Below are positions 28,397 through 37,080 of a DNA stretch of 64,000 nt, piece by piece. The notes beneath the pieces were generated by a model, which was not told the origin of the DNA, did not search any database, and saw only the letters and a program-made list of their open reading frames with translations. The stretch spans positions 434,001 through 498,000 of the forward strand of contig OY288107.1 in NCBI GenBank assembly GCA_958431225.1. The letters run 5' to 3'. A program made the position numbers and the translations under genes. Numbering within the stretch: the first letter of the stretch is position 1; each line of letters opens with the position of its first letter. The stretch is from an uncultured Alphaproteobacteria bacterium. Its GTDB lineage: Bacteria; Pseudomonadota; Alphaproteobacteria; Puniceispirillales; UBA1172.

Positions 28397-29203
28397 TTAT
28401 TTGCCTTTCCATTTTGGTGCGCGTTTTTCGCGGAATGCCGCAACGCCTTCAAGCGCATCTTCGGATGTTAGTGCGGCGATGAGTTCGGGGTGGCTGAAAT
28501 TCCGTGCCTCTTGAGGTGTCAGATGCGCGGTGGCGCGGATGGTTTTTTTAATCGCCCGACACGATAGCGGCGCGCACGATAAAATATCCTGCACCCAAGC
28601 ATCTACCGTTTCATCAAGTCTATCATCGCTGACGACTTCATTGACCAAGCCATAATGATGCGCCTCAGCCGCCCCCATCATGCGCCCGCTTAGCATCATG
28701 CCGGCGGCGATGTTTTGCGGGATACGGCGGGGCAACAACACCATGCCGCCATCAAGGGGTAGGTTGCCCACTTTAGCTTCGGGCAAGCCGAATTTAGCGC
28801 GTTCCGAGGCTATCAGAATATCACAGCCAAGCGCCAATTCTAACCCGCCCCCAAGTGCCAGCCCATTGATGCGCCCAATCACCGGAATGTTGAAATCTTG
28901 GCGCAACGACAACCCGCCAAAGCCGTTGGGGTTGCCATGCGCCCAGTAATCCAAGCCCCTTTTGTCGCCCCCTCCTTTGCCATCCCCTTTGCCATCATGG
29001 GCGGCTTTAAGATCGGCGCCGGCGCAAAACGCCTTATCCCCGGCGCCGCTTAAAATAACTACGCGCACGCTGGCATTGGCTTCTAGCTTCTGCCAGATGG
29101 CCTCGAGGCGGGCTTCGGTTTTGCTGTCAATCGCGTTCATACGTTCCGGGCGATTGATGACGACTTTTGCTATGCCTTTATTTAAGGTAAAGGTGACGCT
29201 CAT
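28397..29203 (-). CDS. Enoyl-CoA hydratase/isomerase family protein
   Basis: A crotonase-fold protein of 268 residues. The oxyanion-hole segments are AFCAGADLKAAHDG and INGLALGGGLELALGCD, with catalytic-region PEAKVGNLPLDGG. A Gly/Lys-rich insert (DGKGDGKGGGDKRG) after the first segment is unusual. The start overlaps the stop of the CoA-transferase gene (ATGA). The context suggests degradation of an acyl-CoA made by the CaiB-type enzyme. Confidence 0.9.
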   Translation of the reverse strand: MSVTFTLNKGIAKVVINRPERMNAIDSKTEARLEAIWQKLEANASVRVVILSGAGDKAFCAGADLKAAHDGKGDGKGGGDKRGLDYWAHGNPNGFGGLSLRQDFNIPVIGRINGLALGGGLELALGCDILIASERAKFGLPEAKVGNLPLDGGMVLLPRRIPQNIAAGMMLSGRMMGAAEAHHYGLVNEVVSDDRLDETVDAWVQDILSCAPLSCRAIKKTIRATAHLTPQEARNFSHPELIAALTSEDALEGVAAFREKRAPKWKGK

Positions 29204-30375
29204 GCTTTATTCCTTTTTTTATCAGCCAAGCCGAAATCATCCATGATTTCATCATTATGCTCGCCAAGTCTCGGCGGGGTGTGGCGTAATTTCACGGGCG
29301 CTGCGCTCAAATGCACGGGCGAGCTGAGTAAGGTTAGTGCGCCCAATAAAGGATGATCCACCTCAAGCAGCATATCGTTCATCGCCGTTTGCGGGTCGTC
29401 AAGGGCTTCGGGCAGGGAACGCACGGGCGCGCAAAGCAAATCTTTGGCTTCCAATTTTTCAAGCCAATAGGCAGTGGTGTTCGTGGCAAAATGCGTGCGG
29501 AAAGTCGTTTGCAAAAAAGATTTACTTTTGCGCTGGCTTGATAAATCGGGATAGGATTGCGACAAATCTTCAATCCCCAAAACGTCGCAAATATCGCGCA
29601 ACGGATTTTCTTTGAAAGCCCCCACCAATACGAGCGCGCCATCGGTGGTATCAAACACCCCGGTTAAGGGCATCGCCGCCCAATTTAGAATCTCCTTATG
29701 CTTGCTCCATTGTGCGGCTTCTTGCATTTGCATGGCGATGATGGAATCATAGAGCGAGACATTGACTTGCTGTCCTTCGCCGCTTTTTTCGCGCGCCAAT
29801 AACGCCGCCAACACCCCTTGAACTAGGTGCATCCCTGCCGTGTAATCGCAAAGCGTCGTCGGATAAATGGATTTCGGGATAGACGCATCCATAGTTTTTT
29901 CCATGACCCCCCCCATGGCTTGTGCCAACACATCTTGCCCGCCTTTATGCGCGTGGGGTCCTGCCGTGCCAAAGCCCGTGCCTGACGCGCAAATAATGCG
30001 GGGGTTTATGTCGCGCAATGCCCCGTAGCCAAAGCCTAGCCGTTCCATCACGCCGGCGCGGAAATTATCCACCACCACATCGGCTTGGCGCACGAGATCA
30101 TAGATCATCGCCTTGCCTTCGGGCGATTTCACGTCCAATTCCAGCGAGCGTTTATTGCGATTGAGCGAACAATAAACCGCATTATTTTGCTCCGCCTCGG
30201 TTGCGCCGCCAAAAAATTGCCGTGATAAATCGCCATATTTTGGGCGTTCAATTTTGATGATCTCAGCACCAAAATCCCCTAGCATTTGCGTGGCGCACGG
30301 CCCCATCATCACTTGCGTGAAGTCCAGAACGACAACGCCTTCAAGGGGATAAGCATGGGATGATTTTACACTCAT
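29200..30375 (-). CDS. CaiB/BaiF family (class III) CoA-transferase
   Basis: Transfers CoA between carboxylic acids. Family marks are VVLDFTQVMMGPCATQMLGD, EIIKIERPKYGDLSRQ, SLNRNKRSLELDVKSPEG and DVVVDNFRAGVMERLGFGY; the catalytic Asp lies in the last region's neighbourhood as usual. It is 391 residues. AAGGA precedes the ATG. It is coupled to the hydratase gene downstream and follows the FAD oxidoreductase. The acid activated is unknown. Confidence 0.9.
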   Translation of the reverse strand: MSVKSSHAYPLEGVVVLDFTQVMMGPCATQMLGDFGAEIIKIERPKYGDLSRQFFGGATEAEQNNAVYCSLNRNKRSLELDVKSPEGKAMIYDLVRQADVVVDNFRAGVMERLGFGYGALRDINPRIICASGTGFGTAGPHAHKGGQDVLAQAMGGVMEKTMDASIPKSIYPTTLCDYTAGMHLVQGVLAALLAREKSGEGQQVNVSLYDSIIAMQMQEAAQWSKHKEILNWAAMPLTGVFDTTDGALVLVGAFKENPLRDICDVLGIEDLSQSYPDLSSQRKSKSFLQTTFRTHFATNTTAYWLEKLEAKDLLCAPVRSLPEALDDPQTAMNDMLLEVDHPLLGALTLLSSPVHLSAAPVKLRHTPPRLGEHNDEIMDDFGLADKKRNKA

Positions 30376-30392
30376 AACGTCCTTCTTTCACT

Positions 30393-31757
30393 TTAGCCGG
30401 CAATATCCATTTCAAGTTTTGCCGAGGATGCGGGTTTATCGCCGGGGTCAGCCCCTTGGGCGCGCATTTGTTTTTGAATCGCACTAGCCTCAACATCGCG
30501 GAGCGCGCAATCGGCATTGAGCGCAAGACTGACGGCAATGCCCGCCGCTTCGCCTTGTGCCATACAAGGCGGAATCTCACGCGATAATTTCTGCGCTTCG
30601 CTTTCACACGAATAATGCCGTCCGGCGACAATTAGATTATCCACGCCTTTCGGCAATAACGCCCGATAAGGCGTGTAGTAATCGCGCCCACGGCAGACGC
30701 TGTCGGTGAAATATTGGCGGCCATGCACATCTTCGCGCGTCACCACATATTCGCCTTCAAGCTGGCGCGTCTGGCGAATCCCCATCTGTTCCGCCGCCCC
30801 CAGCATGCGCGCATTTTCAAAGCCCGGGATATTTGCGCGCGCAAAAGCGAACAGATTCATCATGCGCTCGCGCCCTTCTATTTCTGCTGCGATCATATCT
30901 TCGGGCGATAAGCCGTCATAATCGGGCATGTGCGGGCAATTACACCAAACAATCCCCGGCAGAGGCGTTTTCAGCCACCACATCCCCCAAGCCCCGCCGA
31001 TGAGACGCCGTGCCTCGCGGTCTAGTTTTTTGTATTCTTCGGGGTTGGCATATTCAAAACTTTCGGCTTTATCAATATCCACATTGCATAAGCGGAACAC
31101 CGTGGTGACAATATACTGCCCTTGAATAAATGGCGCGCCTGCCGCTACTGCCACATCTAAATCCCCTGACGCATCAATGATCATTTTGCCGCGCACGGCT
31201 TGGCGCCCGCGTTTCGTTTGGCAGACAACACCCGTCACGCGCCCGCCTTCCACGAGCGCATCCGAAAACCAACTATGCAAACGAATATGAATTTTCGCCT
31301 CAACCAATAGATCAAGACTCACGCGCTTCCACGCATCAGGGTCAAAGGCAACCGCGTGAATAATCGGTTGCGGCATCCCGGCTTTATGGAAATCAATACA
31401 CCCCCAACGCGCCCATTTCTGCCACATCTCCCAATTCTTAACGCAATCTTCCGGGGGCGGAAATACCGCCGCATCTTCACTATGCATGCGCGCAACAAAC
31501 TCATCAACAATCCCCGTGGTGACAATGCGCCCATCCTCATCCACCATATCATCCAGCACCAGCACCATACCCCCCGATGCCATGCCGCCTAGATGGTGAT
31601 AACGTTCAATCAGTGCCACCGAGGCGCCGTTGCGGGCGGCACTCACCGCCGCCGTCACCCCTGCCGCACCGCCGCCGACAACCACCACATCAACATCCGC
31701 CACCACCGGCACTTGTTCGCCTTGCATGGCTATTTTCTCTTTTATTTTATTGGTCAT
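30393..31757 (-). CDS. FAD-dependent oxidoreductase, FAD_oxidored family
   Basis: A 454-residue flavoprotein. The FAD loop is VDVVVVGGGAAGVTAAVSAARNG, with the second nucleotide contact ERYHHLGGMASGG and a C-terminal flavin segment GVDNLIVAGRHYSCE. Such proteins oxidise small organic acids or related substrates; the substrate here is unknown. The start follows AGGAG. It lies between the ABC permease gene and the CoA-transferase, so it likely acts on the imported compound. Confidence 0.88.
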   Translation of the reverse strand: MTNKIKEKIAMQGEQVPVVADVDVVVVGGGAAGVTAAVSAARNGASVALIERYHHLGGMASGGMVLVLDDMVDEDGRIVTTGIVDEFVARMHSEDAAVFPPPEDCVKNWEMWQKWARWGCIDFHKAGMPQPIIHAVAFDPDAWKRVSLDLLVEAKIHIRLHSWFSDALVEGGRVTGVVCQTKRGRQAVRGKMIIDASGDLDVAVAAGAPFIQGQYIVTTVFRLCNVDIDKAESFEYANPEEYKKLDREARRLIGGAWGMWWLKTPLPGIVWCNCPHMPDYDGLSPEDMIAAEIEGRERMMNLFAFARANIPGFENARMLGAAEQMGIRQTRQLEGEYVVTREDVHGRQYFTDSVCRGRDYYTPYRALLPKGVDNLIVAGRHYSCESEAQKLSREIPPCMAQGEAAGIAVSLALNADCALRDVEASAIQKQMRAQGADPGDKPASSAKLEMDIAG

Positions 31758-31775
31758 AGTTTTGCTCCTTTCATG

Positions 31776-32546
31776 TTAATTCTGCCATTTCACCAGCCAT
31801 TTTTCCGCCAATGTCACCGCCGTGAATAACGCCACCGATAGCCCCGAAGACAGAAAAATCGTGGCATATAAAAGTGGCGAGCGAAAATTAAAGGTCGCTT
31901 CAAGAATCAAAGCCCCAAGCCCTATATTTGCCCCTACCCATTCGCCAACAATCGCGCCAATCACACAAGTGGTCGCGGCAATTTTAAGCGCGGAAAACAG
32001 AAACGGAATTGATGAAGGAAACCTGATCTTCCAAAAAATTTCCGAATGGCTCGCCGATAGAATGCGCGCAAGTTCCATCATCTGCGGTGTCGGCGATTGC
32101 AATCCCCGCACCATATTCACCAGTGTCGGAAAGAAACAAATCAAAGCCGCAATCACCACTTTCGCCGTCAACCCGGGACCAAACAGCAACACCAACACCG
32201 GCGCAATCGCTAGAATCGGAATCGTATTGACAAAAACCGCAATGGGGAAAAATCCTTCCATCATAAAACGGCTATGGACGAACGCCACCGCAATCAGCAC
32301 CGCCGATAATGTGCCGACAGTAAAACCGAGCAGGCTTTCAATCAAGGTCGGCACGAAATTACGCATCAGATTATCAAAATCCGATATAAATACTTGCAAC
32401 ACCACCGAAGGGGCGGGGGCGATATATTCGGGCACTTGGAAAAACCGCACCCCGCCTTCCCACAAGGCAATCAACGCCGCCGCCACCGCCAACGGAATGG
32501 CAATTTGCATAAAGGTGCTGCGATGGGTTTTTGCGATATGCGCCAT
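31776..32546 (-). CDS. ABC transporter permease, nitrate/sulfonate/taurine (SsuC/TauC) type
   Basis: A 256-residue inner-membrane permease with about six helices. The EAA loop contacting the ATPase is MELARILSASHSEIFWKIRF. The start MAHIAKTH is just after the ATPase stop (TGAGTGATG); GTG at 32549 is an alternative. Together with the adjacent ATPase and binding protein it makes a complete importer. Confidence 0.9.
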   Translation of the reverse strand: MAHIAKTHRSTFMQIAIPLAVAAALIALWEGGVRFFQVPEYIAPAPSVVLQVFISDFDNLMRNFVPTLIESLLGFTVGTLSAVLIAVAFVHSRFMMEGFFPIAVFVNTIPILAIAPVLVLLFGPGLTAKVVIAALICFFPTLVNMVRGLQSPTPQMMELARILSASHSEIFWKIRFPSSIPFLFSALKIAATTCVIGAIVGEWVGANIGLGALILEATFNFRSPLLYATIFLSSGLSVALFTAVTLAEKWLVKWQN

Positions 32547-32549
32547 CAC

Positions 32550-33389
32550 TCAATGCGCTCCTAAAAGTTTGCGTAATTGTGCGGCGTATTTGTTGAATTT
32601 TGCCGTGTCGCGCATCTCTAATTTGCGCTTTGCTGGCAGGTCAATGGGGATTATTTTTTTGATTGCGCCGGGTTGCGATTTCATCATCACCACTTTTTGT
32701 GCCAATAGCACCGCCTCGGGAATGGAGTGCGTCACAAAAACAATCGTCACCCCGGTCTTTTTCCAAATATCCAGTAGCTGCAGATTGAGATGGTCGCGGG
32801 TCATTTCATCCAACGCACCAAAAGGCTCATCCATCAGAAGCAATTTCGGTTTGCAAATCAACGCCCGCGCGATGGCTACGCGCTGTTGCATCCCCCCTGA
32901 TAACTCATGCGGCCAAGCATTTTCGCGCCCCTTTAACCCGACAAATTCTAGTAATTCTTCAGGGGATTGTGCGCTCACCGGCAAGGCGCGTCCCTGCTTT
33001 TTTGCCATTTTCTTACCCATCTCCAAAGGCAAGCGCACATTCTGCACGGCAGTCCGCCACGGCAACAGTGCCGCACTTTGAAAAACAAAAGCAAATTGCC
33101 GTGCCAGCCGTGCCGCTTCGGTGCTGTCGCCAAAAATGGACATCGCCCCCGCACTCGGTGGCACGAGGTCAGAAATCAGCCGCAATAAAGTGGATTTACC
33201 GCAACCCGAAGGGCCGAGAATGGTGATGAACTCACCATCCTCAATACGCAAATCAATTTGGTTTAAGGCTTTGACCGCACCAAAATCAACCGAGGCACTA
33301 TAAAGCGCAACCGCAGGCGGGGGAAGCGCAATCGCGGGCGGTGCATCATCCCCGCCCGCTTTTGCTCGGCTTTTTTGCATAACCCTCAT
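32550..33389 (-). CDS. ABC transporter ATP-binding protein, SsuB/TauB type
   Basis: The ATPase of the importer. The Walker A loop is GPSGCGKSTLLRL, the signature is LSGGMQQRVAIARAL, and Walker B is LLLMDEPFGALDE. The start at 33389 (MRVMQKSRAK) is chosen because GAGG lies six bases upstream and it avoids overlap with the binding-protein gene; the frame is open further upstream. It has 279 residues. Confidence 0.9.
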   Translation of the reverse strand: MRVMQKSRAKAGGDDAPPAIALPPPAVALYSASVDFGAVKALNQIDLRIEDGEFITILGPSGCGKSTLLRLISDLVPPSAGAMSIFGDSTEAARLARQFAFVFQSAALLPWRTAVQNVRLPLEMGKKMAKKQGRALPVSAQSPEELLEFVGLKGRENAWPHELSGGMQQRVAIARALICKPKLLLMDEPFGALDEMTRDHLNLQLLDIWKKTGVTIVFVTHSIPEAVLLAQKVVMMKSQPGAIKKIIPIDLPAKRKLEMRDTAKFNKYAAQLRKLLGAH

Positions 33390-33423
33390 TCCAAGCCTCG
33401 TTGCGTTAAGTGCAATAACAACC

Positions 33424-34470
33424 TCAGCCGTATTTTGGTCGAGACGCACTAGTCGCGTCAAGCACATCAAGGGTCATAATATCCCCGAGCCGTGGCGCTG
33501 CGCCACTGAACTGCCCAAGATTGGCATAAGTATCAATCTGATTCTGCCAATTTGCCTTGGTCATCGTCCCCCAACCGCGCCGGCGTGTGCTTTCGTTGAA
33601 GGCAAAATTGACAATCAGATTCACTGCCTTTTTCTCCGAATCTAGGTCAAGATTAGGATAGCGATCAACCATAATCTCCACCGCCCGTTGCGGATTGTCA
33701 TGCACCCAACCCCAACCACGCGCAATCGCCTTCATCATACCGACGACTTTATCATTGTGATTATTATAGACGCTATCGGTGACATAATAAGGATTTGCAT
33801 AAAGCTGAATCCCGGCATCCCACAAGCTCAAATCGACGCGGTTATCGCCTAGAATTTCAAGCGCCTTAATGTTGGTGCTCCAACCGGTGACGACATCAAC
33901 CTGTCCGGTCATCAGCGCATCCATGGCTGAACCCATTACGATTACTTCCACATCGCTTTCCTTGATGCCGTTTTTGGCGAGGAGCGCTTTAAGCAGAATC
34001 TGTGCGGTGCCTTGGGTGGCGACTTTTTTGCCAACCAGATCTTTAGGCGTCCGCACAGGATTCCGCTTGTGGGAGAAATACGTAAAAGGATGCTTTTGAT
34101 AGCCGGCGGCGATGCACTTAATCGGAATGCCGTTAGAGCGCGCTAACATCAAAGACGGCGAAGACGAAATAGAACCCAAATTAGCCCGCCCCGATGCCAC
34201 CGATGCCACGCCATCAACATTAGGCCCGCCGGGAATGACGTTTAACTCTAAACCCTCATCGGCAAAATAGCCGTGATGGTCAGCCATAACCTCGCCCAGA
34301 ATCCCATTGGAAACCAGCCAGCCGAGTTGTAAATTGACCGTATAATCCGCCGCACGCCCAGGGGCAATGCTGATGAGCGACCCGCCCAACGTTCCCGCCA
34401 AAGCCGTCGCCCCGATACCGCCAAGCGCCGTGCGCCGTGTCATTGTGTTGTGTTTTTTCTCAAAAGTCAT
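33424..34470 (-). CDS. ABC transporter substrate-binding protein, NMT1/TauA type, Tat-exported
   Basis: A 348-residue periplasmic binding protein. The twin-arginine signal is MTRRTALGGIGATALAGTLG, ending near GRAADY. The mature part has VNLQLGWLVSNGILGEVMAD, typical of NMT1/THI5-like and sulfonate-binding proteins. GGAGG precedes the start at 34470. The ligand is unknown. It heads the minus-strand catabolic run and is divergent from the LysR regulator. Confidence 0.9.
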   Translation of the reverse strand: MTFEKKHNTMTRRTALGGIGATALAGTLGGSLISIAPGRAADYTVNLQLGWLVSNGILGEVMADHHGYFADEGLELNVIPGGPNVDGVASVASGRANLGSISSSPSLMLARSNGIPIKCIAAGYQKHPFTYFSHKRNPVRTPKDLVGKKVATQGTAQILLKALLAKNGIKESDVEVIVMGSAMDALMTGQVDVVTGWSTNIKALEILGDNRVDLSLWDAGIQLYANPYYVTDSVYNNHNDKVVGMMKAIARGWGWVHDNPQRAVEIMVDRYPNLDLDSEKKAVNLIVNFAFNESTRRRGWGTMTKANWQNQIDTYANLGQFSGAAPRLGDIMTLDVLDATSASRPKYG

Positions 34471-34555
34471 GCTGCCCTCCTCATTTGTTTTGTGTAGCAA
34501 GAAGTATAGCCTAGCACGAAAAAGGGTGATACAATTAAATCCGTTTTATCCCACA

Positions 34556-34576
34556 GTGGTGCAAAAAACGCACCAC
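34556..34576. promoter_or_regulatory. Inverted repeat in the lysR/binding-protein intergenic region, probable LysR operator
   Basis: GTGGTGC at 34556-34562 and GCACCAC at 34570-34576 are perfect inverted arms around a 7-bp spacer. It lies 32 bp upstream of the LysR gene in a 137-bp divergent promoter region, the usual place for a LysR-type site. Confidence 0.6.
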
Positions 34577-34607
34577 CTAAATCATAGGGCGAAAGGACAA
34601 AACCGCA

Positions 34608-35513
34608 ATGCACGCCTCAATTTTACGCTATCTTGATGAGATTGCCAATCAAGGCTCTATCCGCAAAGCCGCCAAGATTTTGAATATCAGTTCAACCTCC
34701 ATCAACCGCCAGTTGCTCAATATAGAAGCGCAGTTGGGGGTGAAATTATTTGACCGTTCACCCGAAGGGGCGGTGCTGACGCCGGCGGGGAATCTGATTT
34801 TAGAACACGCACGCAAAACCCTCCTAGACTATGACCACGTAAAAACCCTAATCCGCGAATTGCGCGATTTGGTCACCGGCGAATTAAGGGTGCATTTTAT
34901 AGATTCGATGCGCTTTGACATCATGCCCCGTATCGTTGAGGAATTCACCAAACATTACCCGGGAATTATGCTATCGGCTTTGACGGCGATGCCCGAAGAT
35001 ATCAACACGGCATTGCTCAAAGACGAATGCGATATCGGCATCAGTTTTGACCTAGATTTGCACCCAGATTTGCGGATTATGGGGCTTAAATCCGCCCCGA
35101 TGGGAGTCATCATGCGCATAGACCACCCCCTAGCAACGCGCCCCTATTTGACCCTTGAAGACCTCAAAGGCTACTCGCTAGTACGCACGGCAGATGCGCG
35201 GTTTCATCATTCCTATATTGACACGATCCTGGATGAACAATCATTTTCATTAAAAGCACAATTCTTCACCAACGATTTACACATAGCCAAAAGCCTAATA
35301 ACCAGCAATATGTTTTTAGGCATCTACACAAAAATAGGCTTCCGCAAAGAAATTGAAGAAGGCGCATTGACGTATGTAGCAATCTCCGAACACCCCCTAC
35401 TCCACACAAAAATAGGCTTCATCATGAGCGCCCACAAAAACATAGACCCAATAAAACGCCAATTCCTAACAGTAGCCGAACGCATCATCGCGCCCATGAA
35501 ATTCGGGGCGTAA
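34608..35513 (+). CDS. LysR-family transcriptional regulator
   Basis: A 301-residue regulator. The N-terminal winged helix is YLDEIANQGSIRKAAKILNI then SSTSINRQLLNIEAQLGVKL and FDRSPEGAVLTPAGNLIL. The C-terminal effector domain begins around GELRVHFIDSMRFDIMPRIV. It is divergent from the importer and oxidoreductase run and probably activates it in response to the imported compound. Confidence 0.9.
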   Translation: MHASILRYLDEIANQGSIRKAAKILNISSTSINRQLLNIEAQLGVKLFDRSPEGAVLTPAGNLILEHARKTLLDYDHVKTLIRELRDLVTGELRVHFIDSMRFDIMPRIVEEFTKHYPGIMLSALTAMPEDINTALLKDECDIGISFDLDLHPDLRIMGLKSAPMGVIMRIDHPLATRPYLTLEDLKGYSLVRTADARFHHSYIDTILDEQSFSLKAQFFTNDLHIAKSLITSNMFLGIYTKIGFRKEIEEGALTYVAISEHPLLHTKIGFIMSAHKNIDPIKRQFLTVAERIIAPMKFGA

Positions 35514-35527
35514 GAAGGCTGACTAGT

Positions 35528-35599
35528 TTAAGCTATCTGACCCATAATATGCTTTGCTGTTCGGCACGCCAACGCAAGCATAGTCAAGGTCGGATTCTG
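35528..35599 (-). pseudogene. 3' remnant of a GMC-type oxidoreductase gene
   Basis: The minus strand reads 23 codons, QNPTLTMLALACRTAKHIMG then QIA and stop. NPTLT followed by an Ala/Leu helix is the conserved C-terminus of glucose-methanol-choline oxidoreductases. Nothing upstream of it is left; the sequence switches abruptly to a prpE-like end. Confidence 0.6.
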
Positions 35600-35652
35600 C
35601 GATACTAGAAGAAATTACCACCGCACTACGCGCGCGCGAGCTTTTAAAATAA
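35599..35652 (+). pseudogene. Duplicated 3' end of prpE
   Basis: Reads AILEEITTALRARELLK and stop, against AILEEITAALRGRGLLK at the prpE end (18742-18795). The nucleotide match continues into the downstream hairpin element. Only the last 17 codons are present. The substitutions suggest a related but not identical donor copy. Confidence 0.8.
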
Positions 35653-35733
35653 TGGGGGTTTCACCCCCAAACCCCCGAGCGCAGAACGCGGCGGAGCGCC
35701 ACCGAACGCGGTGGAGCGAATTTTTGGCGGATG
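35653..35733 (+). repeat. REP-like hairpin element, copy D
   Basis: GGGGGTTTCACCCCC, AAACCCCCGAGCGC, then two tandem GAACGCGG-type hairpin units where other copies have one. It was carried along with the prpE 3' fragment. Confidence 0.7.
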
Positions 35734-35752
35734 CCTTTGGGGCGTGGGGGTG

Positions 35753-35797
35753 TTTTAGGACAGGACGCTTTTTTTTTTGGGGGGGATTTTGAGTGCC
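35753..35797 (+). repeat. Short direct repeat, left copy
   Basis: TTTTAGGACAGGACGCTT, a T-run, GGGGGGATTTT and AGTGCC recur at 38624-38663. The rest of 35798-36017 holds no gene; TTGACA at 35928 and TATATAA just upstream of the next gene's AAGGAGG site may be promoter parts. Confidence 0.65.
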
Positions 35798-36017
35798 TTG
35801 TGGAGATTGTAGATACATCCACCAATAAACCGCTGGGACGGTTGCCCCTGCTGGGGTTTGGGAGGCGCATAGCCCTCATTTCTTGATAATTTTTTGTTCA
35901 AAAAAATAATTTTTATTTTCTGAATACTTGACATTCTCAAAATGATGTCCATATGCAAAGATGACCACAATATCGTAGCAAGCATGCTTACTGTAGCACT
36001 TATATAAGGAGGTTTTT

Positions 36018-36329
36018 ATGACCAGATATACTGAAAGCGAAATCATGCATGAAGCACTCAAGCTATTAGCGAATGCGCCAAACGGTCGATTGAATACAAC
36101 CAAATTAATTGAACTGCTGGAGGAAGAACTTCGACCAGACGGTCATGATGTTGGCATAATTGAAGGTAGGAGCGATACTTATTTTTCCCAGAAAGTTAGA
36201 AATCTAGTATCTCACAGAAATGATGGTAGCGGAATGGTTTATCTAGGATATATCACTTACGACAACTCAACTAAGCCGGGCACTCTAACAATAACAGAAG
36301 AAGGTCGCCTAGCAATAAAAGGAAGGTAA
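36018..36329 (+). CDS. Small winged-helix-like protein, function unknown
   Basis: A 103-residue protein starting after a strong AAGGAGG site. The fold looks like a winged helix: helices ESEIMHEALKLLANAP and TTKLIELLEEELRPDG, then SQKVRNLVSHRNDG and a beta wing MVYLGYITYDNSTKPGTLTITEEGRLAIKG. Such domains occur in restriction-associated DNA-binding proteins. It is convergent with the small methyltransferase gene, 19 bp apart. It could bind DNA as a regulator or specificity partner. Confidence 0.6.
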   Translation: MTRYTESEIMHEALKLLANAPNGRLNTTKLIELLEEELRPDGHDVGIIEGRSDTYFSQKVRNLVSHRNDGSGMVYLGYITYDNSTKPGTLTITEEGRLAIKGR

Positions 36330-36348
36330 TAATTAGAGAAGCACCTGA

Positions 36349-36924
36349 TCATTTCTTCCTAAGTGGCAACCATGCTAATTCCGTGTTTCCAGTATGTGCT
36401 TTATCCCAAACAAACCACGCATATGCTGTAGTTCCGCTTCCTTTTCTTACCGCACCCTTGGGATAAAATGTAATACGTTCGCTAAATACCCAAATCCTTG
36501 CCGGCGGGGTGATATTAAAAATGTTGGTCTGTCGCCTACTGCTCTCAAGGAATGCTAAACGAAGAAGCAGTGCGACTTTCTTTGTGGTGTTAGCAATTCC
36601 AGACAGAACAAATTTTTCAGCACTATGGAAAGGAGGGTTTGTTATTACGTTGTCAAATTTCATGTTCGCAGTAGTGAAATCTACCCCGCTTTCCCCATAG
36701 CCCCTGTCGTATAAGTCGGAACTATAAACAGAGTATCCGTGACTTTCTATCACTTCAGACATTGACCCATCCCCACAAGCACACTCCCAGACTTTCCCTT
36801 CAAAACTTTCCTGTTCTAAGAGAGCTTGAGTTGCCCACTCTGGCGTTGGATAAAAATCATCACCAGCCAAATCGGCAATACGCTTAGTTGTGGGTTGGGG
36901 GGCGAGCAAGAGCTGTTCGTGCAT
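36349..36924 (-). CDS. Small phage-type DNA methyltransferase
   Basis: A 191-residue class I SAM-dependent methyltransferase. Marks are DDFYPTPEWATQALLE, the SAM loop VWECACGDGSMSEVI, and the catalytic DNVITNPPFHSAEKFV. The small size with no target-recognition domain is typical of phage and mobile-element enzymes. N6-adenine methylation is likely from NPPF. Base composition is lower in GC than the core. Confidence 0.8.
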   Translation of the reverse strand: MHEQLLLAPQPTTKRIADLAGDDFYPTPEWATQALLEQESFEGKVWECACGDGSMSEVIESHGYSVYSSDLYDRGYGESGVDFTTANMKFDNVITNPPFHSAEKFVLSGIANTTKKVALLLRLAFLESSRRQTNIFNITPPARIWVFSERITFYPKGAVRKGSGTTAYAWFVWDKAHTGNTELAWLPLRKK

Positions 36925-37080
36925 AATTACCTCTCAAATGAATTGATTAAATAGACGGGTTCATTATGCAATTATATCGCCATCCCTTTCAATAAACTTG
37001 TGAATCATTAGAAATTAAAGCATAATTTGGAAGTGAGGACACAAAACCAGCATAAAAATACGTAAAACCGTAGTTGAAAA

